Assembly: GCF_050624435.1 (NCBI RefSeq)
Contig: NC_134546.1
Span: 38,643,501-38,707,500 of the forward strand
Source of the DNA: Tenrec ecaudatus
Taxonomy: Eukaryota > Chordata > Mammalia > Afrosoricida > Tenrecidae
DNA length: 64,000 nucleotides
Direction: 5' to 3'
Made by a program: the position numbers and the translations under genes
The notes under the pieces: model-generated
Databases searched by the model: none
Told to the model about the DNA's origin: nothing
The model's input: the letters and a program-made list of their open reading frames with translations, nothing else
Shown: piece by piece, positions 44,438 through 55,234 of the stretch
How positions within the stretch are numbered: the stretch's first letter is position 1
Layout: each line of letters starts with the position of its first letter

Positions 44438-45702
44438 AACAATCACGAAGGAATGAGACAAGGAACGTTTTCTTCTTGCTCTCACTTTTCACCCTCATGT
44501 CTTAGCTCTCCGTTGATAGTGCAGGAGACAGAAGCCCTAGGTCCTGTCTTGAATCCGTCTACCTCTTCTGCAGGAAAACCCGAGAAAGCCGAAACCTGTG
44601 GAAAACCAGCCAGAGGGAAAGAAAGCTCAAACGTTTTCCACTAAAATGAGCACAAGAGGAAAGTGATAAGAAGGCCAAGGACAGAACACCTTGCAAAACC
44701 TGCACAAAGTGGCAGTCCCGTGCGAGGTCCGGCTCTCAGGGCGTCAATGTGTAAAATCCTTGTGGCTGGCATGTGGGGGAGACTCAGTGCGGGTGGGCTG
44801 ATGGGAAGATTCTGGCTCCTGTCCCCAAATATGTCCTTCCCAGCTCAGTGTCCCTGTGCTGGGGCAGCCACCTGCCTGCAGAATGGGGGCCCAAATGCTT
44901 ACATGCTTCCTCAAATGCATCCGACTTAACACGCTCGTTTTCCAAAAGGAGCCTGCGTTGTTAAGAGGTCCTTGGGACAGCACTGTCTAATAACCGCCAT
45001 CAAGCTTCATGATGGTGGAATGCCACCTATCAGTGAGAGGAATGGTTGGAATGGGAACCTTTCTTGGAGCCGTTCAAATCAATGTGTCTGCCTTCCTTGT
45101 GGGCTGTTTCTCCAGCTCTGGAATGCAGGCTAGAAAGAGGAGACAGAATCTTCTGATTTGCAAAATCCGGCATTTACAAGAAAGCCACGTGTCTCCTTCC
45201 TTCATTCCATACAACCACCCCTTAGATGGCATCTGAGAAGACACCGTGCCTGCATTGTCGGGACACGGTTGGCCACGCGCATCTGTCCCTGCTCAGTGGA
45301 CTGCCTCCAGCTCCTGACGTTTCTGTCCTGCAGGAAGAGCCGCTGGAAGGAGCTCACTCTGTCCTTTGGGCCGACAGACCCCTGGGGAGACAAATGTCAC
45401 TCGAGTGGAAGAAAACGGGACAGGCTGCCAGTGGCATAAGATTCGGAATGGGAACGGGGAGCATGGGGCTAGAGAGTGTGGGAGGGTGGGGAGGACCTGC
45501 ACTGAATGAGCACATCTTGTGTGCCGGACACCAAGCTACTGAGTCACTCATATGACATCCCCCCTCCCGCCAGCAGTCTTGTGCAATGAGTGTTGTTAGC
45601 ACCATTCCCTTCCACGGAGCTCCATGTCCTGGCACACCCTCACTCCATTGTTCTGATCACCAAGGAGTTGGTGTTTTGTATGGACAAAAACTCAGAAAAC
45701 TC
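44438..45702. other. Unassigned 1.3 kb
   Basis: Mostly unrecognised. GAATGAGCACATCTTGTGTG near 45504 resembles an L2/MIR end. Confidence 0.4.
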
Positions 45703-45782
45703 ATTGGCCTGGAGTCCAATCCAACTCCGAGGGACCCCGTAGGTAGAACTGCCTCTGGGGGTTTCCGACCAAACTGCCTTTC
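45703..45782 (-). mobile_element. AfroSINE tail fragment
   Basis: GAGTCCAATCCAACTCCGAG, AGGTAGAACTGCCTCTGG. Confidence 0.75.
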
Positions 45783-45849
45783 TCTGTTGGGGTCTGGTAA
45801 GAAGGTGGGGGAAGATACAGATAGGATTTACCTGTGAGTAATTGTGAAC

Positions 45850-46670
45850 AGGATTCCCTCCAGGGTCATCGTGCTGTGTGTCCAATGATCTCTCTGAGAA
45901 GCAGGAGGTGGGATCTCATTCCCGGCAAGAGCCAAGTGTGGAGTATGTCCTCTGGATCCGAGATCCCTGTTCAGTGAGCCTCCTGGATCCAGATGACAGC
46001 TAGGCCATCAGAAGAGCAGCAGCAGAACCAGACGCTCGAGCGTGGAACAGGTGGGGGACTCCCCAGCCATGGAGCAAGTTAAGAGGAGAGCTTTTGTATG
46101 GGGGGCTGGCTTGTAGAGTAGGGTGCCTCCGGACACTGGATCGGGGGAGTTGGACTTGCTGACCCACAGAAGTGGAGCTGAGTGTCTTCATGCTGAGGCT
46201 TCCTGCAGTCGGCTGCCTCTGGGCACTTAATTCAGGACATTGGGCTTACTGTCCCATGGAAATGAGCTGGGCACTTAATTCAGGGAGCTGGATTTGCTGA
46301 CACACCGAGCTTGAGCTGAATGCAGGTTGGCTTGCTGGTTTCCCTAGAATGCCATCCTGCTGTGTATAAAATGAGCCCTCTGAGAAGGAGGAAGAGGGAT
46401 CTTATTCCCAGCAAGAGCCACGCGTGGATGATGTTCTTTGGACCCAAGATTCCCGTGCGGTGAACCTCCTGGTTGAGCCTTATCGCCGAGTAGTCTGCCC
46501 CCTTTGGCATATATTGGAAGACCTGAACTTTGAGACAGGTCCTGGTAATCAACTACCCCGAGCGTTTCTCACTGGCATCACGACTTGTGAACTCCTTTAT
46601 TAAGCCCTTCCATCATGAATTTTGTCTGTGAAATTCCGTGTAGCCATTGCAATGGATAATAGAACCCAAA
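45850..46670. repeat. Unclassified repeat with a ~135-bp internal direct duplication
   Basis: 45852-45990 and 46339-46475 are diverged copies of one segment. Both run from TTCCCT through CTGAGAAG, GGGATCT.ATTCCC.GCAAGAGCCA and GTGAACCTCCTGG-like sequence. Between them, GGGCACTTAATTCAGG occurs twice, and a GGACTTGCTGACCCAC / GATTTGCTGACACAC pair is present. It may be a tandemly organised LTR or a composite element. Confidence 0.6.
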
Positions 46671-47050
46671 GAAGTAAAATAGAAAACAATAATTGTGACA
46701 TTATATTGATGATGGAAACCAAGACTCTAGGCCCATCCTGGGGGTTAATTTGAACCCAGCTCTGATTGACTCTTGAGCTCTTTATGAGGAAAAAGCAGGA
46801 AGGCGAGGAACAATAAGCAGAGCTATAGCAGCCTGAGTGCTGGAACTAGAGCATGGTCTGAAGGATGACGAGAAGTGAGTTGGTGGGGATTTGGGAACCT
46901 TTGTGGAGGATTAGGAGATAGAAGAAAGTTCTGGGAACTTGGAATCCAGGAAGGGACCTAATCTGGCATCAATTGAGAATCTTTCTGATCATCACCTGCA
47001 AACTTTCAGGACATGCTCCTAGCGTTCTTCATCCTCTTCATACCCCTTCA
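46671..47050. other. Unassigned 0.4 kb
   Basis: Nothing is recognised. Confidence 0.4.
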
Positions 47051-47594
47051 GAGGATGTGTTAGACTAGGTGGACTAGAGAAACAAATTCAGAGACCCTCA
47101 CATGTGTGTGAAAGAGAGCTTTATATCAAAGAATAATTGCACATTAAGAAAACATACCAGCCTAGTCCAGATCAAGTCCTTAAGTCTGATATTAGGCTTA
47201 TCAGACTTATCCGGCTTATCAGACTTGTCCAATACCAGTCTATAATTTCCTCTTCATACTCATGCAACACATGCTATGATGCCAAATGCAGGAATATCAC
47301 AAACCAGTGGGTGGAAAGTCCTGTGGATGCAATGGTGGTGGAAACATCTCGGTGCTGGTGTGGGTCTCCCTGTGGCTCCTCCAGCTCCAGGGATCTAGTT
47401 CCATCAAGGGTCTCCATGTGGCTGGTCAGCAGGAAGACAAGCAAAGTGTGTGGTCTGGGTTCCAGTGAGCTATCTATTTCTGTAGTGCTCCCAAATGATG
47501 TCATCAAACTGCGACCTGACTGACAGGCTAAACGCCACCCCTTTGCTCTTAATGGTCTCAAGTCGATACCAGATTATGTAACTACCACAGAGAA
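47051..47594 (-). mobile_element. Solo LTR (ERVL/MLT2-like)
   Basis: The LTR proper is 47056-47589 (534 bp), with plus-strand ends TGTGTTAGACTAGG and GATTATGTAACTACCACA. The flanks GAGGA (47051-47055) and GAGAA (47590-47594) fit a 5-bp duplication with one change. It has a short internal tandem at 47196-47231 built on GGCTTATCAGACTT. Confidence 0.85.
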
Positions 47595-48204
47595 CATCCT
47601 CTAGCCATCTCCTCTCCAGATCTGCCATATGCTCAGTAGCAGAACATTCGATATATCCTACCCTACATATTCTTAAAATTCTGAGGGCACCGTTGCTATG
47701 CCTTGCACTGATGTCTAGGGAACAAGGCATCCTCTGAGGCAATATGACCAAAGTCCAGGGTCCAAGGACTTCTTTGATCATTGTTCCTTACCCAATCATC
47801 TTTATTTCAAGTCACAGTTCTATTCATTCTTGGCAGAGGAAGGGCAAGAGGGGATCAAGGAGGAGGGTGAAGAAGGAAAGAATCGAGAAGACAGAATTCC
47901 TGACCTCCCTTTGATGGATGCACAGTCTCCCTATTAGGCAATTAACTCTTTGACTTCCATGCAGCCTTCTCCACATCCACCTTTCCCTTCACCTAACATG
48001 AGGAAGCTCAATAGAGACCGGAAGATGACTGAGGGGGGTTATGCTCCAGTCCTACCTGGAAGGAAAACATGTGAAGCAGCGACCAAAAATTCAATACAGC
48101 ACTGTGCTGCTGACCATCCCCAGTATGTTCTGTGAAATAGGACAAGGTGTTATAAGACTTAGATTGTTGTGGGAACATCCAAATCACAAGCAATGTTGTT
48201 GGTG
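47595..48204. other. Unassigned 0.6 kb
   Basis: No feature is recognised. Confidence 0.4.
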
Positions 48205-49060
48205 GTGTTGTTTTGTTAGGTGTGCCCAGTCAGTTCCGACTCATAGCAACCCATGCGCAACAGAAGAAAACCCTGCCCAGTCCTGCATCATCCTCACCAG
48301 TGATCTTACGTTCCAGGCTGCTGTTGTACCACTGGGTCAGTCCATCCCCCGGGAGGGCCTTCTTCTTTTTCGCTGCCTCTCCACTTTCCCGAGCATGGTG
48401 GCCTTCTCCAGGGACTGGTCTCTCCTGACGCATCCAAAGAGATGGAGATCTTTGCCTCTAAGGAGCATACAGTTTCTTCCAAGACCGAATGCATTTGTTC
48501 TTTGGGCAGTCTGGGGCACTTTCTGTATTCCTTGCCAGCAGCACAATTCGGATGCATTGGCTCTACTTGCTTATTCCGTGACCAGCGTCCACGTGCATAT
48601 GAGGTGATGAAAGTACCATGGTTTGGGCCAGACACACCTTCCTTCCCAATCGCGTGGCAGATTTACCCGATGCAATACGTGGTTTGATCTCTTTACCCAG
48701 TGCAATCACTGTTCGGCGCTGCTGGCATGGACATCGATAGTGAATCCAAGTGAGAGGAAATCCTTAACAACGTCAATCTTTCCTCCATTTATCATGTAGC
48801 CCATGGTGAAGATTCTGTGAGGCTCGGTTGTGAGGATTTGGGTGTGGTTTGGGTTTGTTTTCTACATTGAGCTGTCATCCATACTGAAGGTTGCGATCCT
48901 TGGTCTTGATCCTATTAGGAAGTGCTTCAAATCCTCCTCACTTTCAACAAGCCAGGTTATGTCATCTGCATCCCACGGGTTGTTACTAAGGCTTCCTCTA
49001 ATCCTCGGTGCCACGTTCTTCTTCATGTAATCCAGCCTCTCGGATGACTTGCTCAATCAC
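48205..49060 (-). mobile_element. RTE-type LINE; RT motif reads DADD
   Basis: Minus-strand RTE from the 3' terminus (48216-48260, GTGCCCAGTCAGTTCCGACT) to the RT palm. On the minus strand 48972-48961 reads Asp-Ala-Asp-Asp, then ITWLVESEEDLKHFL. Stops and frameshifts occur elsewhere. A partly duplicated GCAATCAC...TTGATCTC segment lies near 48680-48710. Confidence 0.82.
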
Positions 49061-50294
49061 AAGCCATCCTGTCCACTCGTTTTCTCCCTGCTCTTTCTTT
49101 AATTGCCTTTTGATTAGCCTCTCAATCAATACTTCTCCCTTGCCTCTGGCTGCTGCTCTCTCTAGCCCTGGTTTTGCTGCCTTCGGAAGCCATGGTGCTT
49201 CCTGGTAACATTTTCGAGAGAAAAGTCATCGGGTGATGCTATAGCACACAACAGAGACACGACATTGGCTGCAAGTTGACACGTACCCTGATTGTAACTG
49301 GGTAAATGTTTTAATTGCCGGTCAAGAAAGTTTGCGTTAAGATAACAATAGAAAGTACAACAAGTGTGCACATAAGGAACAGCACAGACGTTTACTGGGA
49401 CTCCCCAGACACATGCAGGGCAGGAATGTCTGGCTGGAGGTGTCATCGCTTTGAGCAGGAGACGCCTGCGGCATGCAGGACGGGGACGCTGCGGTGTTCC
49501 CGGCATCCAGTCACCTCCCGCAATATCCCATTATCTGATCGGGATTCCTGAACGCTCTTATAATCTATCATTTACGGTCATGTATGTGCTCAGACATTGT
49601 CTAGCAAGACTGTAGTTGAATCCTGCAGTCCAGGAATCAGGCATTTAGAGGGAGGAGAGCCTGCTCAGAAGAAAGGTCTGGTAATTGCTTTCCGAAAACC
49701 AGCTATTGAACCCTCAGTGGAGAAAATGTGCTTAGTACCATGATCCTACGTCTTCATTTGCCGCACACTTCCTGGGGTCTTCAAAGTTGGCAAGCCGTCG
49801 TTTAATTCTGGACTCAGAGACATCTTCCTCTTATGGAGACTGGGGACCCGAACCTGTCCTGGCTTCCTCGCAGGGTGAATGGGGGATTGGCAAACACCCC
49901 TGGGGGGTGTTCAATCCCTGCTCGTGCCTTCTCGCTCAGGGAGTCTCCCTGTGGTCCATAGAGTGGGAGGATAAGCCCATGAAACTTCAAGCCAGGCTTC
50001 AATACCCCTCCAGAGTCATGGTGCCTTGAGCCTCACCCCGGGCCGCCGGCTTCATTCCAGTGACACACATGCAGGAAGGTGGCTCGGCGGATGACTTCTG
50101 TGCCTGAGCACTGTACAGGCCGAAGCTCAGGCACAAGAACACTTGGACGGGGTGGTGTTCCGCTTTCTTGTACATAGCGTTGTCATGCGTTGGAAACCAC
50201 TCCCCGGCACCTGATAGCAACAGCCCCTGGACATGCTGTACTTTAAAACCTCACTCCTCACTGCCTCCCTCGGAAGTCGTCGCCACCGCCGCCG
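49061..50294. other. Unassigned 1.2 kb
   Basis: No gene is recognised. A small CCG/GCC cluster (CACCGCCGCCGCCACG) lies at 50284-50299. Confidence 0.4.
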
Positions 50295-50430
50295 CCACGT
50301 TCCAGATAGGAACTCGGATAACCAGAGAGGTGGAAGGACTTGTCCAGGCCTAGGAGCCAAAGGACAGAGCTGGGGGTTGGCCCAAGTCAGTGGGATTCTA
50401 ATGCCTCTGAGCTCTCCTGCCCGAAGGTTC
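50295..50430 (-). mobile_element. MIR-like fragment
   Basis: CAGATAGGAACTCGGATAAC, CAGAGAGGTGGAAGGACTTG, GAGCCAAAGGACAGAGC. Confidence 0.5.
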
Positions 50431-50604
50431 TTGGCCCTAATGTATTCACAAAACTGCTGTGTTTTAGAAAGTCAATGATGACAAAGCCTACCTAATGTAA
50501 AATTCGCATGCTGATTTTTTTAAAAAAATAAATGATTTTACTGGGGGCCCTTACAGCTCTTATGACAATCCACATATCCACTGGATCAAGCACATTTCTA
50601 CATA

Positions 50605-50880
50605 TTCTATAGACTCGTGCAGAAGCTGAGTTATTTTTTCATCATTTTAAATCACAATCTATCCCTCCATCCATCGTGGCAAGCGTATTTATACATTTAT
50701 TGCCATCATCATTCTCAAAACATTTGCTTTCTGCTTGAGCCCTTGGTATCAGCTCCTCATTCCTACCCACTCCTCTCCCAACATTAGCCGAGTTTTTCAG
50801 CACATTTTTTGTTCAGATTTTGTGAGAAAATTAGGTGCCTCAGCTGATATTCAGGTGTGCTTATACTCAAGTATATACAG
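50605..50880. mobile_element. Palindromic MITE, itself split by an L1 3' end
   Basis: The left part 50605-50641 (TATAGACTCGTGCAGAAGC) and the right part 50786-50880 (ending GCTTATACTCAAGTATATAC) form inverted ends that match at about 14 of 19 positions. TA lies on both outer edges (50603-50604 and 50881-50882). Confidence 0.7.
50642..50785 (-). mobile_element. L1-type LINE 3' end, inner short copy
   Basis: TTTATTGCCATCATCATTCTC and CTTGGTATCAGCTCCTCATT mark the same 3' family. AGCTGAGTTATTTTTTCA (50624-50641) and AGCCGAGTTTTTCA (50786-50799) look like the target duplication. Confidence 0.8.
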
Positions 50881-51897
50881 TATGTTGCCATCATCATTTT
50901 CAGAACATTTCCTTTCTAATTGAGTCCTTGGTATCAGCTCCTCTTTTATTCCTCCCTCCCCTATCCTCCCACTCTCGTGAACTCTTGATAAATGATAGAT
51001 TATTATTATTTTCGTATCTTATACCGACTGCTGTCTCTCTTCACCCACATTCCTGTTGTTCTTCCCCCTCTGGGTGGGAGGAGTATATGTTGATCATTGT
51101 GATCAGTTCCCACTTTCTCCCCCTCCTCCCCCCACCTTCTCCCTACCCTCATGGTATCGCTATTCCTGTTGTTGCTCCTGAGGGGTTATCTGCCCTGGAT
51201 TCTGTGTGTCCAGAGCTCTTATCTGTACTTGTGTACATGGTTCAGTCAAGTCAGATTTGGGAGGTAGAACTGAGGTCATGCTAGTGGAGGGGAAGGTAGC
51301 ATTCGTGAACTAGAGGAATGTTATGGGTTTCATCGGTGCTACACTGCACCCTGGCTGACTCATCCCTTCCTTGTGACCCTTCTGTGAGGGGATGTTCAAT
51401 TGTCTACAGATGGACTTTGGGTCTCCACTCCAACTTCCCTCATTTGCATCGATCATATAGGCTGGTGTGTTTCTTCCATGTAGGCTTTGTTGATTCCCTG
51501 ACAGATGGCTGCTTATTTAACTTCAAGCCTTTAAGACCCCAGATGCTAAATCTTTTGATAGCTGGGCACCATCAGCTGTCTTCACCACATTTGCTTATGC
51601 ACCTGCTTTGTCTTCAGTGGTCACGTCGGTAAGATGATCATCACAGAATGCCAGTTATTAGAACAAAGTGTTCTTGCATTGAGGGATGGCTTGAGCAGAG
51701 ACCCAATGTCCATCTGCTACCTTGATACTTAACATATAAAGATATGTGCATAGATCTATTTCCTTATCGTTAGATATTAATATATTTAGATATATACATG
51801 CCTATATTTATACCTCTATAAATGTCTTTTGCCTCCTACTTCTTTCCTCTATTTACTTTTACTTTCCTCATGTCCCACTAAGCATGCCGATCATTTA

Positions 51898-52187
51898 TTA
51901 TTTTTTTTAAAATAATTTTATTCGGAGCTCTTATAAAATTCCATACATCAACTGTATCAAGCATATTTGTACATATGTTGCCATCATCATTTTCTAAACA
52001 ATTGCTTTCTATTTGAACCCTTGGAATCAGCTCCTCTTTTTCCCCTCTCTCTCTCCCCCTCCCATCTTTGGTAAATTATAAATTATTCTCATTCTCCTAT
52101 CTTAGACCAACTGCTGTCTCCCTTCACCCACCTTTCTGTTGTTCATCCCCCTGGGGTATGGGGTGGGGTTGATCATTGGGATCAGAG
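51898..52187 (-). mobile_element. L1-type LINE 3' end (copy G)
   Basis: TTTTTTTTAAAATAATTTTATT, CGGAGCTCTTATAAAATTCC, GGAATCAGCTCCTC, truncated near 52180. GATCATTT lies on both sides (51890-51897 and 52188-52195). Confidence 0.85.
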
Positions 52188-52198
52188 TGATCATTTTA

Positions 52199-52480
52199 CA
52201 GCCTAGAAGGTTGTATAACCATCTCCACTCTCTGGTTCCACAACTTTGTCCTCACCCCAAATGGAAACCTGAAAGCCGTTAACCATCAATCTGAACCCCC
52301 ACTTGCTCCAGGCCCTCAAGCCACAAAACTCTTTCCTGCCTCTGCATTTACCTGTTCCATCCAGTTCAGATGCGTGACCTTCTGCGTCAGGCTCTTTCCA
52401 CTCAGCAGAATGTTTTCAATGTTTGTTCACATTGCGGCATGTATGAGTGCCCCGTTCCTTCGAATGACCAAATTGTAGTT
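52199..52480 (-). mobile_element. Ancient L1 fragment
   Basis: GTATAACCATCTCCACTCTC, CCTGTTCCATCCAG, CTCAGCAGAATGTTTTCAATG, GCGGCATGTATGAGTGCC match the order of an old L1 segment. Confidence 0.6.
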
Positions 52481-53699
52481 CCTTGGACTTCCGGTGTCTT
52501 GGGACAGAGCTCTACTTACTTCCCAAATGTCAGCCATCGAGCAGGAAGAGCAGAGTTCTCTCCAGACCCCCGTGGAGTTGCCATGAATGGAAGTGGACTC
52601 CGCGGCCATTGGTTTGGCTTGGGTTTCTCGGTCCACTGGATGGATTTACCACCGTGTGGGTACCCCTTCTTTAGTTGAGAAACCTCCTCATTGCCTTTTC
52701 CATGGAGCTTAGAGGGCCAGACATCCCGGAAGCCCCTCTGGCCAAAGATGATTAATCTTCGATAAACTCGGGCCTCTTGGGACTAATGAGAGACAGTCAG
52801 CCTGCAAGTGTTCATTGGGGGCCTGTGCGGAGATCTGGCAGGCAGAAGCATGTATATACGAGTGATTCAAAGACAAGATGCAGCTGAGTCTGTGCACTGG
52901 GGTAGAAGGATGCAGCAAGGGGCTGTGGGTAAGGTAGAGTCAAGGGATCCAGGGAGGTGACAGGGCAGTCAGACGGGCTGCAGGGATCAGGTGACACCAT
53001 GAAGAAGAACCCTTGCTGGTATTCATGGGAGGGTCAATGGAAGTGTCCTGCACAGCTGCACCCACATCTCAGGCCTGGTAGGATGACCTTGGCCCAGCCT
53101 CTGCCCTGGTCTTGATGTCTATTTTCTCTGAAACCCCCACTGTCTAGGCCGAGGCTGTAGAAGCTGAGCTGAAAGAACTTTCTCTCTATGTGGAGGTGGT
53201 TCCCAGGAAAGACAGACCCCCATGGCAGGGCTGGGATGGGGGGTGGGAGTGGGGGCTGCAGGGTAGTCAGCAGCCTTTCATATGTGGGGCCTGGGCTCCC
53301 AGGGGCTCTGGGGTGACAAGGTGTGGGGCTTAGCCACTGGACCTGCCCCTAAAACCGCAGGCAGAGAGGGCGGGAAGGTGGAAAAACCTGCCCTTCCTGT
53401 CAGATGCTCCTCCCTGGGTGCGTCTCTCAACCTTGCTTTAAAGAGGTCACCAGAGGCTCCATGCCCCTGCCACCACCTGCATTGCACTCAGGGACATCCC
53501 CCCAGGCAGCTCTGCCCCAGTGGGTAGAGGGTGCAAAGTAGGTCTTCTCCAGAAGTAAGCTGATGTAGCCAGGCAACGAGGAAGGAGGGCAGGGGACGGT
53601 GGCGGCTTTTCCCTGACACTTAAAAACAGATTCTTAATTCTCACACAAACGAATTTTTTGGACATCGTTCAAAGCAAACACTAAGTTTTTAGATTATTG
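52481..53699. other. Unassigned 1.2 kb
   Basis: No gene is recognised. A G-rich tract lies at 53234-53262. Confidence 0.4.
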
Positions 53700-54120
53700 G
53701 TACCCTCTTCAGTACCCAAGTGTTTTTGTCTGGTCTGGTCCGTTTTTCACTTCTGGGGAGGCCGATCCTTATTTCGCCGGCCACTCGCCCTTGGACGTGC
53801 TCACTTCCAAGGAGCAATCTTCCAGGATAAGAGCTGTCTGTCCTCCCGGCGGCCCATGGTCTATCCAGGATGCTTCACTCACGCCATAAGGCAGATGCAT
53901 CAGGTCCTCCCCGGCGTGGTTTCTTTCTTCCCTGTCCGGCGTCTGAGGTGATTGGAAAGGTGACAGCCGGGATCAGGCATGCCTCTGTCCTCAGGACATC
54001 TCAGCTGTGGAACTGCTTGGGGAGGCCTCTTGCAGCAGATGTGCTGCATCTGTTGATGTCATCCGTTGATGTCTTGACTGCTGCTTCCTTGACGATCGGC
54101 TGTGGATCCAAGTTATTCTT
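53700..54120 (-). mobile_element. RTE-type LINE, diverged
   Basis: CTTGCAGCAGATGTGC, GTCTTGACTGCTGCTTCC and CGGCTGTGGATCCAAGTTA track the 2570-2650 and 24130-24200 RTE segments. The 209-codon frame across it is chance. Confidence 0.7.
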
Positions 54121-54124
54121 CCCG

Positions 54125-54215
54125 TCTTTCAGGTCAGGAAGCTGGGACTCAGAGACGGTGAAGGAGCCAGTGGTCCTTGACTTAGAAGCAGAGACTAGGA
54201 CCAGGCTTCTGACTC
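54125..54215 (-). mobile_element. MIR-like fragment
   Basis: CAGGAAGCTGGGACTCAGAG...CTTCTGACTCCCAGG. Confidence 0.45.
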
Positions 54216-54429
54216 CCAGGTGCCGCCACCTCCACGGCACCCCCAGTGTGGCCACATCTGTACTCTCACACACACTTCTAAGGCAACATTCAAACTGTCT
54301 CCTCTGCCAGCCCCACCCCAGCCCCAAACGCCTTCGTCCATGCAAGCCCAGTTCAGTTGGCTCCAGCCCTAATTTTTATCCAGAGTTTTTCAGGTTTTCT
54401 GGTTGGTCCCGTTGCGTTTCTGGGGTGGT

Positions 54430-55190
54430 TTCCCTCGGTTCTTGCTTCGCAATGCTGGAAGAATTCACGCGACAGAAGCACTTTAGTAACTCCAAGTGAC
54501 TTGTATGAGGGAAAGGGACGTGTCAGGTATGACCGTCTCAAAAAGCACACGCTACCTCTAGAAAGCATGCAGGGCCGAATGGCAGGGGAGGGGGGAGGGG
54601 GTGGGAAAGTTCGTGACTGAAAATGGCCGTGTCGAGGGAGCACGGAAAAACACGTGGATGGACTATGGGAACAGAAACAGGTACCAAGAGCAGGAAATCC
54701 CAAGAGAGCGAGTGGCGGTGAGCAGGTGTGCCAGGCCTCCTGTGGGAGGAATCTCACCCTCTGCTGGTGGAGCCCACCAGAGCAAGAAGAGACTGAGCAG
54801 GAGCAGCCGGCTTTTATGCCCTGCCAGCCCCACCGGCTGGGGAGGGGTGGTTGAGGGTGTTGACCGACCTTATTGGCTAACTTTAGGCGAACCTGTGTGA
54901 TGCCATATTGCTGGTGCCTAAGGTGGGTGTGCCCAGGTTGGTGTCTGCCCAGGGCCTAGGGGGCCTGTGTCCCAAGGATGCTCCGTTCTGAATTTTCCCG
55001 TAGGTGGCTAATTAGTGTGCCCGATTTCTTTGTAACCCCTTTATAGTGGCATGGACAGCTACTTTTTCAGTTAGCATAGGCATTCAGTGGAGACAAGCCT
55101 CCTTTATCCCTAAGCTAGCAACCTGCCAATACCTCGTTGACTCTTCTGCCGGTGAGAAAGACCAGACTTGTCCATTTGACGGAGGGAAAA
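54430..55190 (-). mobile_element. Possible ERV LTR with promoter boxes
   Basis: On the minus strand a CCAAT box (complement ATTGG, 54872-54876) lies 51 bp upstream of a TATA box GGCATAAAAG (54820-54811). A pyrimidine-rich TCAGTCTCTTCTTGCTCTGG follows. This order is typical of a retroviral U3/R junction. The phrase GAAGAATTCACGCGAC near 54458 also recalls gammaretrovirus-like LTRs. Element ends and duplication were not found. Confidence 0.45.
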
Positions 55191-55234
55191 AACCATCCTA
55201 GGAATCAGTAGGAAATGAGATGCATTCATTCCTG

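Larger units (their letters stand above)
50516..51886 (-). mobile_element. L1-type LINE 3' region (copy F), outer host of a nest
   Basis: The outer copy begins with the poly(A) complement at about 50516 and runs to CACATTTCTACATA (50604). It resumes at TATGTTGCCATCATC (50881) and continues collinearly to about 51886. The break falls in the middle of the conserved ACATTTGTACATATGTTGCC phrase. Confidence 0.9.

Noticed and set aside
53870..54499. 209-codon plus-strand frame
   Set aside because: It lies antisense over a diverged RTE LINE and a MIR-like piece.
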